A DNA stretch of 64,000 bases, taken from the NCBI GenBank assembly GCA_905221605.1, contig CAJNDS010002321.1:172001-236000 (forward strand). Reading direction: 5' to 3'. This DNA is from Symbiodinium natans (lineage: Eukaryota > Sar > Dinophyceae > Suessiales > Symbiodiniaceae). Shown here piece after piece: positions 29,674 to 41,499 of this stretch; positions within the stretch are counted from its first letter, which is position 1, and each line of letters begins with the position of its first letter. A model generated the notes under the pieces. It was not told the origin of the DNA. It saw only the letters and a list, made by a program, of their open reading frames with translations, and ran no database searches. The position numbers were made by a program, and so were the translations under genes.

Positions 29674-30780
29674 GCAGGGCTTGGGAAACTTGCTCCGCAG
29701 ACAAAGGCACCGTGCACCGAAAGGCGATGCGTTGGTGCTCCCGCAACCCGCGCCGGACTTCGGAAGAAGGCTCGAGCAAGAAAAAACCCTGCAGCAAGAC
29801 GGACCTCAAGTACTGCGAAGTGCTATCTGGAACACGCAACAAGATTTGCTGTGCGGTGGCAAATTGAACATAGTGCGCAAGCGTGGCCTCACTGGCCCAG
29901 CGTCCGAGAAACTTGAGTGAGGCGATTGGCATGCCAGACTGGTACCAGTAACTGGCCCCGCCTGCCCGCAGGCTGGCGGGCGTACAGCGACAGTGACCAA
30001 GCCCCAAACTCGCAGCTACAGTATGAAACCTGGCACGGAAATCTTGCGGAGAGGGACCCCAAAGAAACTCCTGAGGTTGCATGCCGTTGACGAAAAAGGT
30101 TAACCACATGCACGCGCAAGGGTGTGTGACCACCACAAACTGCGCAGGCCCCAAGGCACGACGGTTCTTGGGGTGAGCTATGCGTAAGGTGCAATGAGGA
30201 AAGCCCAAGGAAAGACTGTTAAGCGTGCTGACCTCCGCGGCGCGGAGGCCAAAGAGTTCGCATGGCCGTAACATGGCAAAGAAGGCGACTTCAAGCAAAG
30301 CTGCAAAAACCAACCATTTAAACCGACTACGACCCGTAACCCGCATACCGCGTGCACGCGCAGCTATAACCATATAGCAAGGAGCAGCGGCAAAGGAAGA
30401 GGTGTGCGCACACCGCGGGGGCGCATGTCTTCAACCAGACGCAAAGCCGCCCAGGTCTCGGGCAGGTTGTGACGCAGGCGTGGCCAAACGGCCTGACAGA
30501 ACAAAACCGCATGCTTTGCATCACGCAGAGCCCTAGGAACAGGGCTTGCGCAAGTGTGCTCAACGAAGCGGCGTCGCACATCATCCGCCAGGCTTCTGCG
30601 CCTCATCAGCTCACTTATCTGGAAGTGCCCAATGCCACGCAGGAAGCTGCAGAGACACAAGGCGCCGCTGAGAAGACGCGCACGGTAGGCACTGCTGAAA
30701 CGAGCTAGCTTGAGCTGCCATAAAGGCTTCTCAAAGCCGCGCGCAACCGGACTTGAAGAACCAACACGCGGCATCAGCAA
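29582..30780 (-). pseudogene. Tyrosine recombinase, frame-shifted
   Basis: The N-terminal part (30780-30364) holds helices of the core-binding domain (LPETWAALRLVEDMRPRG). The catalytic part (30373-29582) has AMLRPCEL (first Arg), TPASLRAGGASYW (second Arg, with the usual preceding His replaced) and LGRWASEATLAHYVQ (Trp in place of the second His, then Tyr). The two parts join in sense if an extra AT dinucleotide is removed at the TATAT near 30373. The recombinase type differs from the HSLKR type at 25.4 kb. Confidence 0.7.
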
Positions 30781-30818
30781 TTACGAAAATGCCAACTCTA
30801 GACTGCAAGCACCCCTAT

Positions 30819-31730
30819 TTAGAAGGCTGCCAACGCAGCATACTTTCTGCAGAAAGATTGTGGATACCTGCTAGCAAGGTCCCGCCTGAGAAACCAACCC
30901 CCACGCAACCTAACAGCTCCTGCCAAGCCAACATGGGGGCGCGAGCAGCGACATCGGCGACACAAAGTGTGGAGTCTTGGCAAGGTGCCGGCTACACGAG
31001 AGGCCCTGTTAGCACACCCCCAGACCCCAACCGCATCGGGCACACGAAGGTTGTAGCAGCACATGTCAAGGTCAACTTGACTTGCACGAGTGTCACGCAT
31101 CAAGGCCTGCATCTCAGACGTGACCCAAACGTGACTCTGCACGTCACTCTCTAGTGTGTACCAGCTACCCTCCTTGCTCAGCATGCAACACAAAACTGCG
31201 ACACGGCGCAAGTACTCTTTTTCGGCAGCCTGCTGGCGTGCACTCGAAGCGCAGCTACGGCACGGCAAGCGAAAGTGCCACAGCTGGTTGGGGCGCCGGG
31301 CCCTGCCCAACAATGCCTCAAACGTAGCGCCCCGCAGCAAATGCCGGAACGGACACTTGCAACTAGTCGAAACAAAGCAAGGGTCCTGCGCAAACCAACC
31401 TCGCGCGCTCCTCAAACATTCGGAAAGACCGGCCTCTACGGTAAAAAGCTCCTGGAAGCATGCTCGGCCACGCGCTGTCGACGATGCCCCAGCAGCCCCA
31501 GGGCGCGAAAGTGCTTGGCCGGTTTCGGCGTTGCAAAGACCCCACAAATCTAGTTTAGACAAGGGCTCTTGCAGACTCATCCAATCCGGCCCCAGCAGTT
31601 GTGCTTCGGTCGCAGTTAACTGCGCAGGCGGAGGCAAGGCTTTGAAGCGGGACGGGTAATCAGAGGGGTTATGATGAGTTGACACCCACAAGTTGTAGAT
31701 AATTTTACTACTAGCTAAGCTGACGGCCAA
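30819..31730 (-). pseudogene. RNase H tail and degenerate C5-methyltransferase-like domain
   Basis: It begins ASSKIIYNLWV, then STHHNPSDYPSR (last RNase H Asp). The methyltransferase-like part has QELFTVEAGLSECLR (motif I), LWHFRLPCRSCAS (motif IV, Cys kept) and LESDVQSHVW where intact relatives have ENP, so motif VI is lost. A final Cys/His-rich segment (CRRCRCSRPHVGL) matches the family end. Activity is unlikely. Confidence 0.6.
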
Positions 31731-32286
31731 GCACTTCCGCAGTCAGCGGTTCAACCTCCGACTGCTCGATCGGCCCTTGGCCACAGCACCTAAACACAAC
31801 ACGAGAATCTGTGAGATTAACTGCACGAAGACCACCCTTCACCCTCGAAGCCACATCAAGATACTCCCTGTGGAGAACCTCACGCTCAAGCAGGTTAATG
31901 TGATGCCTACCCTTGAAGGGCTTAGATTCGGTTACCACCCATTTGTGAACTGACGTTAGCCTCTCCAGGTGCTGATTAGGCCTTCTCATGTCAGTAAGAG
32001 GCGCAATGCCTGTGGTGCCCCAATCCAGACGAACTCGCTCCCCAACGTGCTCAGCAGCACGGTGAAGAAGTCGACTGACACTTGGTGAAGTGCGAGTCGC
32101 ACAGCGCCCTGCCCCGGACAAACTTGCGTCTGTTGATGATAAACGCTGGCTGACAGGCCACCTAATGTTCGTATGACATAAAGGCAAAATAAGACATGCT
32201 CCAACAAATTCTTCGACGAGGCTTTTGGGCAATGCTTTGCGACCCCGACTCGGCCAAGTTTCAAGACAGTGTGTACACCTCGCCAA
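31711..32286 (-). pseudogene. RNase H domain of the decayed DIRS-like element
   Basis: STDASLSGAG (Asp), HHINLLEREVL (Glu) and AVNLTDSRVVF (Asp) are the RNase H core. The frame stops at LGRQLS, where the next ORF resumes with LASSKIIYNL after an indel. The RT domain that should precede it is missing, so the element is 5' truncated near 32.3 kb. Confidence 0.7.
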
Positions 32287-32612
32287 ACACTGACATGCAC
32301 AGGCGACGATGCATGAAAGGGTGGATGAACAACCCTACGAGCTGTTCTAGGCATTTCTTGCTGATCCGGCGTAGCTTCAGAACACTGCAGGTAACTTGGC
32401 ACAGCTGTCGCAGCTTCTCAAGAGGAGTCCCACACGTCCGCTGGCACTGTGGGTTTCGGGGCCCTCGAGGACTACATGTCCAAGCTCGGCACTCTCATGG
32501 CATCCTGCTGTCGTGGTGTTCAGCGAGAGGAGGCGAGCCACAAGCTGAACCTCAAGATGAGGCTTGCACTTCACCTGGAGTGGCAGAAGCTGTCGTGACC
32601 TGCTCAAGCCCG

Positions 32613-32650
32613 CCCCTGTTCTTTTCTTGGTGTTACACCGAGTTATAGGG
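32613..32650 (+). repeat. GGTGTTACACC palindromic repeat, copy 1
   Basis: Contains CTTGGTGTTACACCGAG flanked by CCCCTG on the left. Member of a seven-copy family at 32.6-34.7 kb. Confidence 0.8.
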
Positions 32651-32902
32651 CCTTCTTGTCCTCGATAGCTTGATCGGTGTGGCCGGCGGAGCAGTCGATG
32701 CCATCGCACCAGAGCCGCTCGACTGGTTCAACCTGACCAAGTCCTCATCCGAAGGCTCAGGCCGTTGCATCGCCACACTAAGCTGGAGTTGTGCTGCTTG
32801 GTTGCCGGAGACTTTGGCAGCTTTAGAGAGCCCGTGCTTCATGTCAGCCTCCAACAGGAAGACCACCATCAAAGCTCTGATGGACAGGTTAATCATAGCA
32901 GT

Positions 32903-32949
32903 CCCCTGTCCCTTTTTCTTGGTGTTACACCGAGTTTGGGCACAGGGGG
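32903..32949 (+). repeat. GGTGTTACACC palindromic repeat, copy 2
   Basis: CCCCTG ... CTTGGTGTTACACCGAG ... CAGGGG. Both ends pair, so the whole unit is an imperfect palindrome of about 47 bp. Confidence 0.85.
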
Positions 32950-33866
32950 AGGTCTCTCGCACTTGGAAGGACATCCGGGTGCTGCCGAAGAACGACTTCC
33001 AAAGAAGGGTATCGCATGCTTTATTGAAGCTTTTGCACAACGAAACTGCCAACGACTCATTAAAGCACAGCAGGAAAAGTTTTGACCGACAAGGTGGCAC
33101 ACGCACAAGAGAGTAAGAGAAAGAGGGAAAACACACACGAACCCTATAAACCCGAAAGAGACCTTTTTGCCTTAAAACCCTACAGACCTGACACACCGGA
33201 TCAAATTTTCTGCTACAGACCTTGTACCCTAAACCCAACTTAATGATTGGGCTCAAGTTTTTGGCTTAAATAGAACAGAGGATCTCCTCCGAAAAAGTCT
33301 GGTGGCTCGAACTTCTGTGGCTCAAACCTCCACCAAAAAATTCTTCTGGCTCAAATTTCTGGCTCAGAAGAACAAAGAACGCTCTCTCCTTCACGCAAAC
33401 ATGTCTACATCTCTTTGTTCGGCTCGTTGTTGTGCCGGCCGATTCTTCAATGAAGGCCATCTGTTTTTCGTGTGTGTTTTGTCCAAATGGCATTGGGAAA
33501 CACATGGATACACAAACAAAACGGAATTCTCTTGGAAGTCTTGACCAGTTCTTCTGTTTCTAACCTTGTTCAGTCTCTAGGAGTAGGGCTGTGGACCTTG
33601 TGGGTGGATTGGTGCTCTAGAGTCATGCAAATTTTCGCCTGACCCATATAGCTGCTGCAGATAGCCAAGGTTATCAGGTCGAAATGGAGTAGTCCAGGTC
33701 GCCACAGCTGGTCTGGCCTGCTTCGAGCAGGGTCGCTTGGAGATTCTCCTTGTTGATGTATGTGCCATCGGGCAGGTCCTGCAGCACACATTTGCACAGA
33801 TATAGGCAGACTTGTACACATGTCCCTGTCCTGGAAGGATCGCACATGCTCCAGCATAGATTTCTC

Positions 33867-33897
33867 ACCTCGGTGTAACACCAAGAAAGAAACAGGG
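33867..33897 (-). repeat. GGTGTTACACC palindromic repeat, copy 3
   Basis: Reverse orientation (CTCGGTGTAACACCAAG), missing the left CCCCTG. Confidence 0.8.
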
Positions 33898-33923
33898 AAG
33901 TCTTTTTGACATATTTTCCTTTA

Positions 33924-33963
33924 CCCCTGCCCTAACTCGGTGTAACACCAACAGAAGGGACAG
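33924..33963 (-). repeat. GGTGTTACACC palindromic repeat, copy 4
   Basis: CCCCTGCCCTAACTCGGTGT and onward to ACAG. The right arm is degraded. Confidence 0.8.
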
Positions 33964-34021
33964 AGCAGTGATATGGTCATCACTAATCGTTGAGGATGGC
34001 GATGCTGCCCTCCATTGCCCT

Positions 34022-34063
34022 CCTCTGTCCTAACTCGGTGTAACGCCAAGAAAGGAACAGGGG
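34022..34063 (-). repeat. GGTGTTACACC palindromic repeat, copy 5
   Basis: One change in the core (TAACGCC), CAGGGG end retained. Confidence 0.8.
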
Positions 34064-34242
34064 AGTTTGCTTTTTTGGAGTCAAAACCAGCCACAGCCTG
34101 CCAGAGAGTACTCTGAATCTTCTTTTGTGGCAATGCAAACACACACTCTGTAAACTGTAAACCTCTTGGAGCAGACCTTCGTCAGCCGTGCCACAAAACC
34201 CAGCCTGCCAAGAAAGATGCAAACAGAATCTTCCTTTTGTTG

Positions 34243-34273
34243 GTTTAGGGTTTAGGGCAGTTCAGGGTTCAGG
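34243..34273 (+). repeat. Short telomere-like repeat (TTTAGGG)2 with variants
   Basis: Two TTTAGGG units followed by CAGTTCAGGGTTCAGG variants. Same motif family as 2289-2343. Confidence 0.7.
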
Positions 34274-34417
34274 ATTAATATAGAGGTTTCTAGAGTGTTT
34301 AAAAAGGTTTTTGTGCGGCAGGCCTCTGTGCATTGCGATTTTGTTTTTTTCGCGAGAGCGATGAGAGTGCTTCGGCAGCACCCAAAAGGATGTCCTGCCA
34401 AGTGCGCGAGAGACCTA

Positions 34418-34459
34418 CCCCTGCCCTAACTCGGTGTAACACCAAGAAAGGAACAGGGG
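34418..34459 (-). repeat. GGTGTTACACC palindromic repeat, copy 6 (complete)
   Basis: Full 42-bp unit from CCCCTGCCCTAACTCGGTGT to CAGGGG with perfect terminal inverted hexamers. Confidence 0.9.
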
Positions 34460-34622
34460 CGGGCTTGTGAGCAGGTCACGACAGCTTGCGAGAGACCCAC
34501 CCCTGAGGAGGGTGCTGTGCCAGCGAAGTTGTCAGAGGCCGACTGGACGAAAGCGGACGAGCTCCTGAAGAAGGCAGCTGTCGAGAAGCTCAAGAAGGTG
34601 CTCCGGAGTGTCCTCTAGCAGT

Positions 34623-34669
34623 CCTCTGTTTCTTTCTTGGTGTTACACCGAGTTAGGGCACACACAGGG
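34623..34669 (+). repeat. GGTGTTACACC palindromic repeat, copy 7
   Basis: Plus orientation, inverted relative to copy 6, 164 bp away. The pair could be the two ends of one small element. Confidence 0.8.
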
Positions 34670-37400
34670 AGACGAATATCATTTCCAGGATGCAACCAAG
34701 CTGAGCGAGAAGATCAAGCAGAACCCAGACGACCCTCTGGTGGAAAATGCATCTCGTCTCGTCACGAGTCTATATATACAGAGCTGGTCACTCCGCTCGT
34801 CCATGGAGGAGGATCGCAAGGTTCTCCATTGACAGAACACCACGTTGTCTTGTGTGACAACAGACACTTCATCATTCAAGACGGCTGTCCGCAATTGCTC
34901 ATCCGACAACCCAAAGTATGTGCTTCACTGGTTTGTGCAGTCAGCACCCAGTGCAGTTCTTGATCGTGTTTCGGACATTTCCACTAATGCACAGAGGCCC
35001 AGGGCAGTGTCCATTTGTCTAGTATTCTGGTCCTGGTTTCTTGACCTATCATGTTCAAGCCACTGCAAGATCGACGCAAGTGAAAACAACGTCTACAATG
35101 CGCAGTGATGCGCATGAGTTTACTCAGTACTGTTACTTTCCAAACTACGGCTTCAAAGTGGAGTCGCCAATGCGAAGTGCGGGATATCTGCCGTGGGTCC
35201 GTCTTCCACCTCGCACCATGCCTGCCAACTGTTTTGTCCAGAGCCAGCATGATAAAAAGCTCCGAGTTCGGCATCTTTTTGCTAATGGCTTTTTCCACAA
35301 TTAGTCATGCAGTGTTGACTGAAAATTCCGTTGTAAGTACCTGTCATGAAAATACAGTTGGAACAACACCTACAGTTTGTTTTTCGTGTTGAGAACTGCT
35401 TGAAAAAGCAGCTGTGTTTTGTATCTTGTTCTGGATTACAGCATACCTCAACCTCAACAGTGTGAGAGATGGAGAGAGAGCAGGTCGAACAACTTCAATT
35501 ATAAGACAAACTCGGCATTGCACTAGCATGTTCAAAATTCGCCTCAGATTACTAGGACCTGCAGCTGGAAGGGACTTACATGCATCTTTTTCATGTGCCG
35601 TTTCTAGACTTGTGTATGCTTGCGACCTTTACTTCTTCACCTCCATTCATTCATGGATTCATAGGGGTGCCGCGCCATGTCAATGCCTCTTTCGTCATCT
35701 TTCGTCTTAAGAGACTCTGGCACCACCTCCCAACTTCAAACCCAGACAGGCGTCTTACGCAAAATGTCATCTTCCATGTCTATATTTTTTCGTTTGTTGC
35801 ATTTTTACTGCACGATGTTTTCATTGTGAACGGATGCGCGCGGGACCTGCCGAATTTTCGGAGGCTTGTCTCTTTGGGGTGTGCGGTGCGCAAAACAAAG
35901 TGGATCAGAGCGATGGCCAAGATTGCGCGGAGAGTGGTTGTCTTTGGCTGATGTTTTGTGCTGGTCCCCCAGATGCGCCTTTCGCCGGACCTGACCTCAT
36001 TGTCAAGTTGTTACATGCATGGTAATGTAGTTGTTACGTACCCTGTCAGCAGCCACAGTACAAGCTTCTTGAAAGCGGATAAAGCGGATATTGTCTTTGG
36101 AGCGTTTTAGAAAATGTTGGCGTTGTTGTATTGTTTGTGGCAAGTGCCAAAGCCTGGTTCCAACCTGCCCTTCTGAGGCACAAGGCACATGGATACAGGT
36201 GTAAGGTGTATGCACGTGCAACTACAAGTCACGATTCTCGTACGCATGTATCGGAAGCAAATATCATAGAGGTGCAGTGCAAAAATGGACCGATCCAGTT
36301 CATGTTCAATACCCGGTCCGCCAGTAGGCCGGCAAGAGTCGCAGCTTGTTGATCCTGTACAGCCTGTACATTGTATTTGACAGGGCATACGTATTGTTTC
36401 CACGCGGCTGCCGGCTGAAGCTTCTGCCCAAGTAATTTTCATTGGCGTTTCAACATCTCTGCGTCAGAGCCCGTTGACAATGCTGTGACAATGCATTCAG
36501 GCTCGATTCCCACTTTGGTGAAGGTGGTTCCTGCACACAGTGATGTACTGCGGTGTACTGTTGCCGTCGAACTTGAGTCTGAAACCCCACTTGCAAGAGG
36601 TTTGCGGGATGAAATTTGCAGTCGCGGGGCTTTGCCGCCGCAGCTGACCCGTGATGAGCGTCGGAATTTGTTTCGCAGGCAGCATGTCATCCAAGCATAT
36701 ATGTTCGTGTTTAATTCTTGTTTAGGACGGGATGTATGGGCAGGTGGCAGAAAGACACACGAAATCTTCATGGCACGAATTCTGACATGTTGTGGAGTTC
36801 CCATAAACGGATGGTCAGCAAGCTTGTGCTGTTTACGCTGTTCGTGATGTCGACGTGGCACCTGCTGTGGGTTTGGCATGTTATAGTTCACGGAGTGACG
36901 GTAGTATGAGTTGCTTCAGATCCGTCCCAATAGCTTTCGAGCTGCCCTCACACAACGTTGAGTTTGATTAGTAACAAACAATCTCCCGTGGCAGGCTCCA
37001 CACTGACTTGCGCAGGACCACCACGTCTCCAGATGAGGTCCGACCATGTCGAGGAAGACGCTTACACTGTCTTACACACAGCTGCTTTTGATGCCAAGGT
37101 ACTGTCAGTGGTGCAAGAGTCCGGCTGGCTAGAGAATTGACTCGTTCTTGGCCTTAATGAGCATGAGCACTGTGGATGTGCTTCAAGCATTGGAAGATCG
37201 ATGCTCAGCCGATCAAAGTTTCTTCGTTTGGTTCCACATCGTTTGGCCAGGTGTCATCGCTGGCAGCTGCTCAGGGATGCCCGGGATTGGGTGGTTCAAT
37301 CCTCAGCCTTGACTCATCAATTCTCCCTTTTGTCCAGCATCCACTATGTAGATCGGAATCTTCTAGTGCTCTTGTACATAGCTTTCGCTTTTTGAGCCAA
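34670..37400. other. No gene recognised
   Basis: Short frames only, with no domain, no splice-linked exon pair and no repeat that I could confirm. It may be intronic or intergenic DNA upstream of the PPR-type exons. Confidence 0.4.
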
Positions 37401-37413
37401 CTTTTGTCTACAG

Positions 37414-37480
37414 GTTGCCATCAGCGCACTGGGCCGTGTAGGCTTGTGGGAACACGCTGGTCGGATGCTGGAGGCGCAAG
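37414..37480 (+). CDS. PPR-type exon (fragment of a split gene)
   Basis: After the acceptor CTTTTGTCTACAG the frame reads VAISALGRVGLWEHAGRMLEAQ. This is the second-helix part of a pentatricopeptide motif in the style common in dinoflagellates (ISA...G...W..A). The downstream donor is probably CAAGTTG. PPR proteins bind organellar RNA in a sequence-specific way. Confidence 0.5.
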
Positions 37481-37544
37481 TTGTAGCTCAACATGAGTCT
37501 GTGAGCAGGCCGAGCAGGCCATAGCAGGCCAGTGTCTGTGACAG

Positions 37545-37610
37545 GCCATGAAAGCCGAACAGGGTGTCGCAGTACAAGCCTTCAATGCGACAATGTCGTC
37601 GTTGGGGAAT
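37545..37610 (+). CDS. PPR-type exon
   Basis: The acceptor TGTGACAG is followed by AMKAEQGVAVQAFNATMSSLGN: end of one repeat and the first helix of the next (V.AFNATMS). It runs on the same strand as the other PPR fragments. Confidence 0.5.
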
Positions 37611-38117
37611 TCCTGGCTTGTCTTGTTTTCGTTTTGAGGCTGACTGTCGGCTGCCAATGTTGCCATTCCATTGCTCGACAAGTCACGGCTCTGGATTATG
37701 TTCACTTGTATAGTCATGTACTCCGAGAGTTTCGTTTCTGCTGATGCAAGTATGCTGCTGGCGAGGTGTAGTACGGGTGTAGAAAAACACACGTTACCAG
37801 CCAGGAGAGCTTACAGATGGCCAGCTGCGGTAGAATTGTTCCATGGTATTCATCGCGACTGATTTGCACATTGATCGTGTTTTTTGGATGGCATTCAAGC
37901 AGTGGTGAAAGGGTCAGGAAGTATGCTATCAAGGATATGTTCTACGACCAGATGCTGCCACGGGGCTAGGATCTGTTGCATGAATGTGCGAGGATTGGAA
38001 AGCATGAGCTGCCGTGTTCAATCCTGTATTTGAGGTCACTTGCAATACTTTACTGTCTGCCTATGATCGCGGGGGGCATTGGCAACGTCAGGGCCTTGAT
38101 TGCAGATCTTGAAGCAC

Positions 38118-38235
38118 CTGGGAGCATTCGGCTATGTAGCTCGATTAGGTGCCCAGGCTTTTCTCGACGAGATGGCCAACTATGGAATTCAACCGAACGT
38201 GGTTAGCTACAGCTGGCTCCTGAGTCTCCGCGTCG
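38118..38235 (+). CDS. PPR-type exon
   Basis: RLGAQAFLDEMANYGIQPNV followed by VSYSWLLS is a near-canonical PPR motif (A..FLDEM...G..PNVVSYS.LL). Confidence 0.55.
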
Positions 38236-38400
38236 ACTTCACCGCTGGAGTTGGCGCTGTCCAGGCACAGTTATGTCCAGCTGCGAACGTGGGCGGGCCT
38301 GGGAGCAAGCGTTGCAGGACTGCCAAAGAGGAACCAGTCATGTGTCAAACTTCTGCTAGTTTGGTGTTGAGAGGTATTTTCTCGGATGCTGCACTGCAAC

Positions 38401-38505
38401 ATTGACGGGGACGGCGTTGTCTTCAATGCAGCGCTTGCCGCTTGTGATCGAGGATCCCGCTGGCTTGAGGCAGCCGGTGCTTTGATTGATTTAGCACTTC
38501 GCTAA
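38401..38505 (+). CDS. PPR-type exon ending in TAA
   Basis: DGVVFNAALAACDRGSRWLE continues into AAGALIDLAL: a complete PPR repeat in the W-containing dinoflagellate style. The frame meets TAA at 38503-38505, so a donor before this or pseudogenisation is required. Confidence 0.5.
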   Translation: MDGDGVVFNAALAACDRGSRWLEAAGALIDLALR

Positions 38506-40529
38506 AGTGCCAGCATGGAGTTGTGAAGGCTGTAGATCTTTTCCTTGAGATGCACAAGGTGCGCAGTTGAGGAGCACTCGTCACGTTGTGGGTGCATCGC
38601 TCTGACTTCGATGTGAGATTGGCATTCGGGCTCACAGCATCGACACAAGCTGCTGCATGGCGCTCTGTGATGTGGCGTAATGCTGCGCCTCTCGCCAAAA
38701 ACTGGGTTTTGTGTTGCGGTGAACCCATGGTAACGATTGGATGCCGAAGTTCTGTGTAGTGACTGGTATTTGCCGTGTAAGGACGACTAGTGCGTACTGC
38801 CAAGGATGCCAAGGTCTTCATTGTGCTATGATGTGCTATGCATTTCTGATCATTTCTGCATACCAAGGGGAGTCAAGTGTGAGAAACTCTCAGAAAGCAA
38901 GTCCAACCTCCGCGCAGGTGAATGCGTGCGGAGTAGTTCGTCACTGTTCCTTCGCAAAGCCTGACAAAGCTCCTTCGAAGATCTGGAAGTGTGCTGAAGC
39001 GTACAGCTCTTGCATGCATCGTGCAAATATCAAGGAATTTGTTTTGGACTTCAGAGATGAAGGCGGTCTTCGCCATCGAGCCTCGGCACGATGGGTCACT
39101 GAAGGGCACCGATAATGAATCCTAGGGTCCAGCCACGGCGTGCCACGGCATGTCATGACTAATAGCGTCAGGATCAAGCTTGACATGCGAGGATGTTTGC
39201 AGTGGGGAAGTTCAGCTTCGCAGGCCGATTCGAATAGTGAAAATTGCAAGAATTCCTAGCACTCCCCAGCATGCCGGTCCCATCGCTCCTTTGCAGGGTC
39301 CTTTATTTTTTTGCCTTCATGCTGCGAGCCTTTGCGGTGGTGTGTGGGCACCTGTAGCAAGCCGCTTGGCCAGCCGCTTGGACTGCGTGGTGGTGGCTTG
39401 ATCCTCGCCCGCACAAGAAATGTCTCACGAACTCCTTGCTCAGATTGTTGAACCAATCACAACAAATGCTGGGTGATGCTTTGCCATGATTTGGTCTTTT
39501 CCTGGGAGATGTGATGAAACATGCTCAGGTGACCTGCGCGGCCATGGTGAATCAGATGCGCCCAGTGGTTGCCCGCACTACTCCTGGCATGCCTTCGGGG
39601 AGGCCTACGTGTGTGCCAAAGTAACACTTTTCTTGGCAGAAGCTTTGCGGTTTCTTCCTCAGGATTTTATCCGACTGACGACCTCCGTTTCCAAGCTTTA
39701 TGGCCGTGGCCCGGCTGCCTGCATCACCCATTCGTTTGCAGGACCTCATCTCTGTGCACAAGTGGCATAGTGATGGCACACTGGTGGTACAGTCTGAGAA
39801 TGTTAGCGCTACCGCGCCCCGCCTCGGCGGCGCCGCCGAGTTGTCTGGTCCTAAACCGTCAAGCAAAGCAGAGTTAAGCTTTGCCATTCTCCAAAGGTGC
39901 AACGTCGAAACTGTAGATCTCAAATGCCGCCAGAAGGGGCATTTATCCGAAAGGGGTGGTCCACACACAGAATTCGGGTTCTGAGGTTCCGTAAGGGTCT
40001 GTACAGGTGCAAAAGCAGGTTTGGGGGGTTGATAGGAGGGTGTCCATGGGCAGGGTTGCAGGTGGGGATAGCAAACCGCCCAGTAGGAGTGGGGAAGCGA
40101 GCTTCTTTTTTTTGGTGCAGTGCTGCAGTGTTAGCCCCAGGCACAGAGGGTTTTGCGTCTTGCTTGAGGAGGCGGGTGTTGTGGGCATTTCGTTTGCCGG
40201 GGTCAACTGCACAAGTGCACTGCCACGTACGACGGCTGGAAGAACTGGTGGGGAGTCCAGCCAAAGTTGGGGGCACGCCTGGCTTTGCAAAGTCCACTCG
40301 AGGTTCAGTGAGGCTCTTCGTTTTACGGGACGTGCTTCATCCCCCCCCCCACCAATCGCCGGCCTACCAATGATGACCCCGAACATGGGGGCCGGCCCTT
40401 CATGCCCCCCCCCCCCCCAAAAAAGGGTCCATAGCAGAAGAAGAGGCTCCATAGCGGGTCCACGAAGTGTAAGTTCATCAAGGGGTTTATGGCCCGGGTT
40501 TGGGGCTTGGGGGCGGTCTTTTGTGATTA

Positions 40530-40728
40530 TTAAAAGGTGTGGCGCCGCACTTTTTCGCTTCAAAGGTGTGGTGAGTGAGTGTTTGTTTACGGTGTGGCGA
40601 AGCCATTCTTTGCTTGATCTTTCAAGAAATAGCAGGCGGAGGATGTGGTTGCCCACTCCTCTAAGCTGCACAAGCTTGCTTCAAGAACATTAATATCAAT
40701 CTTGTATGGGGTGGCGCCACACCTTTAA
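40530..40728. mobile_element. MITE-like element with 16-17-bp terminal inverted repeats
   Basis: TTAAAAGGTGTGGCGCC (40530-40546) is the inverted match of GGCGCCACACCTTTAA (40713-40728). The interior of about 170 bp is non-coding. Possible TA/TTAA target preference. A related unpaired arm (AAGGTGTGGGTGGCACC) lies near 40827, so the family has more than one copy. Confidence 0.7.
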
Positions 40729-41499
40729 GAGCATAATCCGACACACCTTTTTGACAAAATTCCTCTGCGTGCTGTTTCTTGTGTTTTCAAGCGAAGAGTG
40801 AGAAACATCACGCTCTGATGGCTGAAAGGTGTGGGTGGCACCACACCTCAAGCAACAACTCCTTGAGGGTCCATAAAGGTCCATATTCCGTTCCAAGAAG
40901 GCCCCAAACAGCACGTACGTATAGATTTTGAGAGGCACATAGAGGCACCGCCCGTATCCGCCCGTAGGCCCGTAGGGGAAAAGCTCCAAACAGGGGCTGA
41001 TATGGGTCTTCTTGTGGGTTGAAAGGAACCGGGTTCACGGGGGTCCATAGCAGGTCTACAAGGGATAAGGGGGCTCCAAAGAATTTCATAAAATTTCATA
41101 TTGGACGAAAGAGACAGTTCCAGAAACAAAGAGGGTGGTGTTGTTCTTTTACCGCAAACGCCCGCGGCCTAGGGCCTCAGCGAATATGGTAGCGGTACAC
41201 CACAGTTGTGTCGTGACAGGAGACACGGCGCTTATTGGTTTGACAGCAAAACCGCGGCTTCCCTGGCTACGATACAAGCGGAACTCACACGAGCTTAGAT
41301 ATCTCAGATCTTGCGAGAGAGAAGTGCTGGAAGATAAGGCGGACCGACATGAAGCTGTTGATGTTCGATCCAGTTCTAGCAGATGCTGAGGGTGCCAAAA
41401 TTGGAGCCGAACGATTAGCGAAGGCTTCGGGGGGCTGGTATGGTCTGGGAACAGCTGTGCTCTTTTGTTACCTGTTTTCGTCCTGTTTTTTACATACTG

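Larger units (their letters stand above)
29002..32290 (-). mobile_element. Decayed DIRS-like element (RNase H, MTase-like, tyrosine recombinase, membrane ORF)
   Basis: In transcription order: RNase H (from 32286), its tail plus a degenerate methyltransferase-like domain (to 30819), recombinase in two frames (30780-29582) and an overlapping ORF with hydrophobic helices (29673-29002). At least two frame breaks and loss of the RT 5' part show it is dead. It has the usual DIRS gene order, unlike the 20-28 kb element. Confidence 0.75.

Noticed and set aside
33243-33256. Second spliced-leader-like sequence (GATTGGGCTCAAG)
   Set aside because: Only the last 8 nt match the leader well and the upstream CCGTAGCC part is absent. 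Too weak to call.
36107-36442. 111-codon minus-strand ORF and overlapping frames
   Set aside because: No domain, no exon structure and many overlapping alternatives; likely chance.
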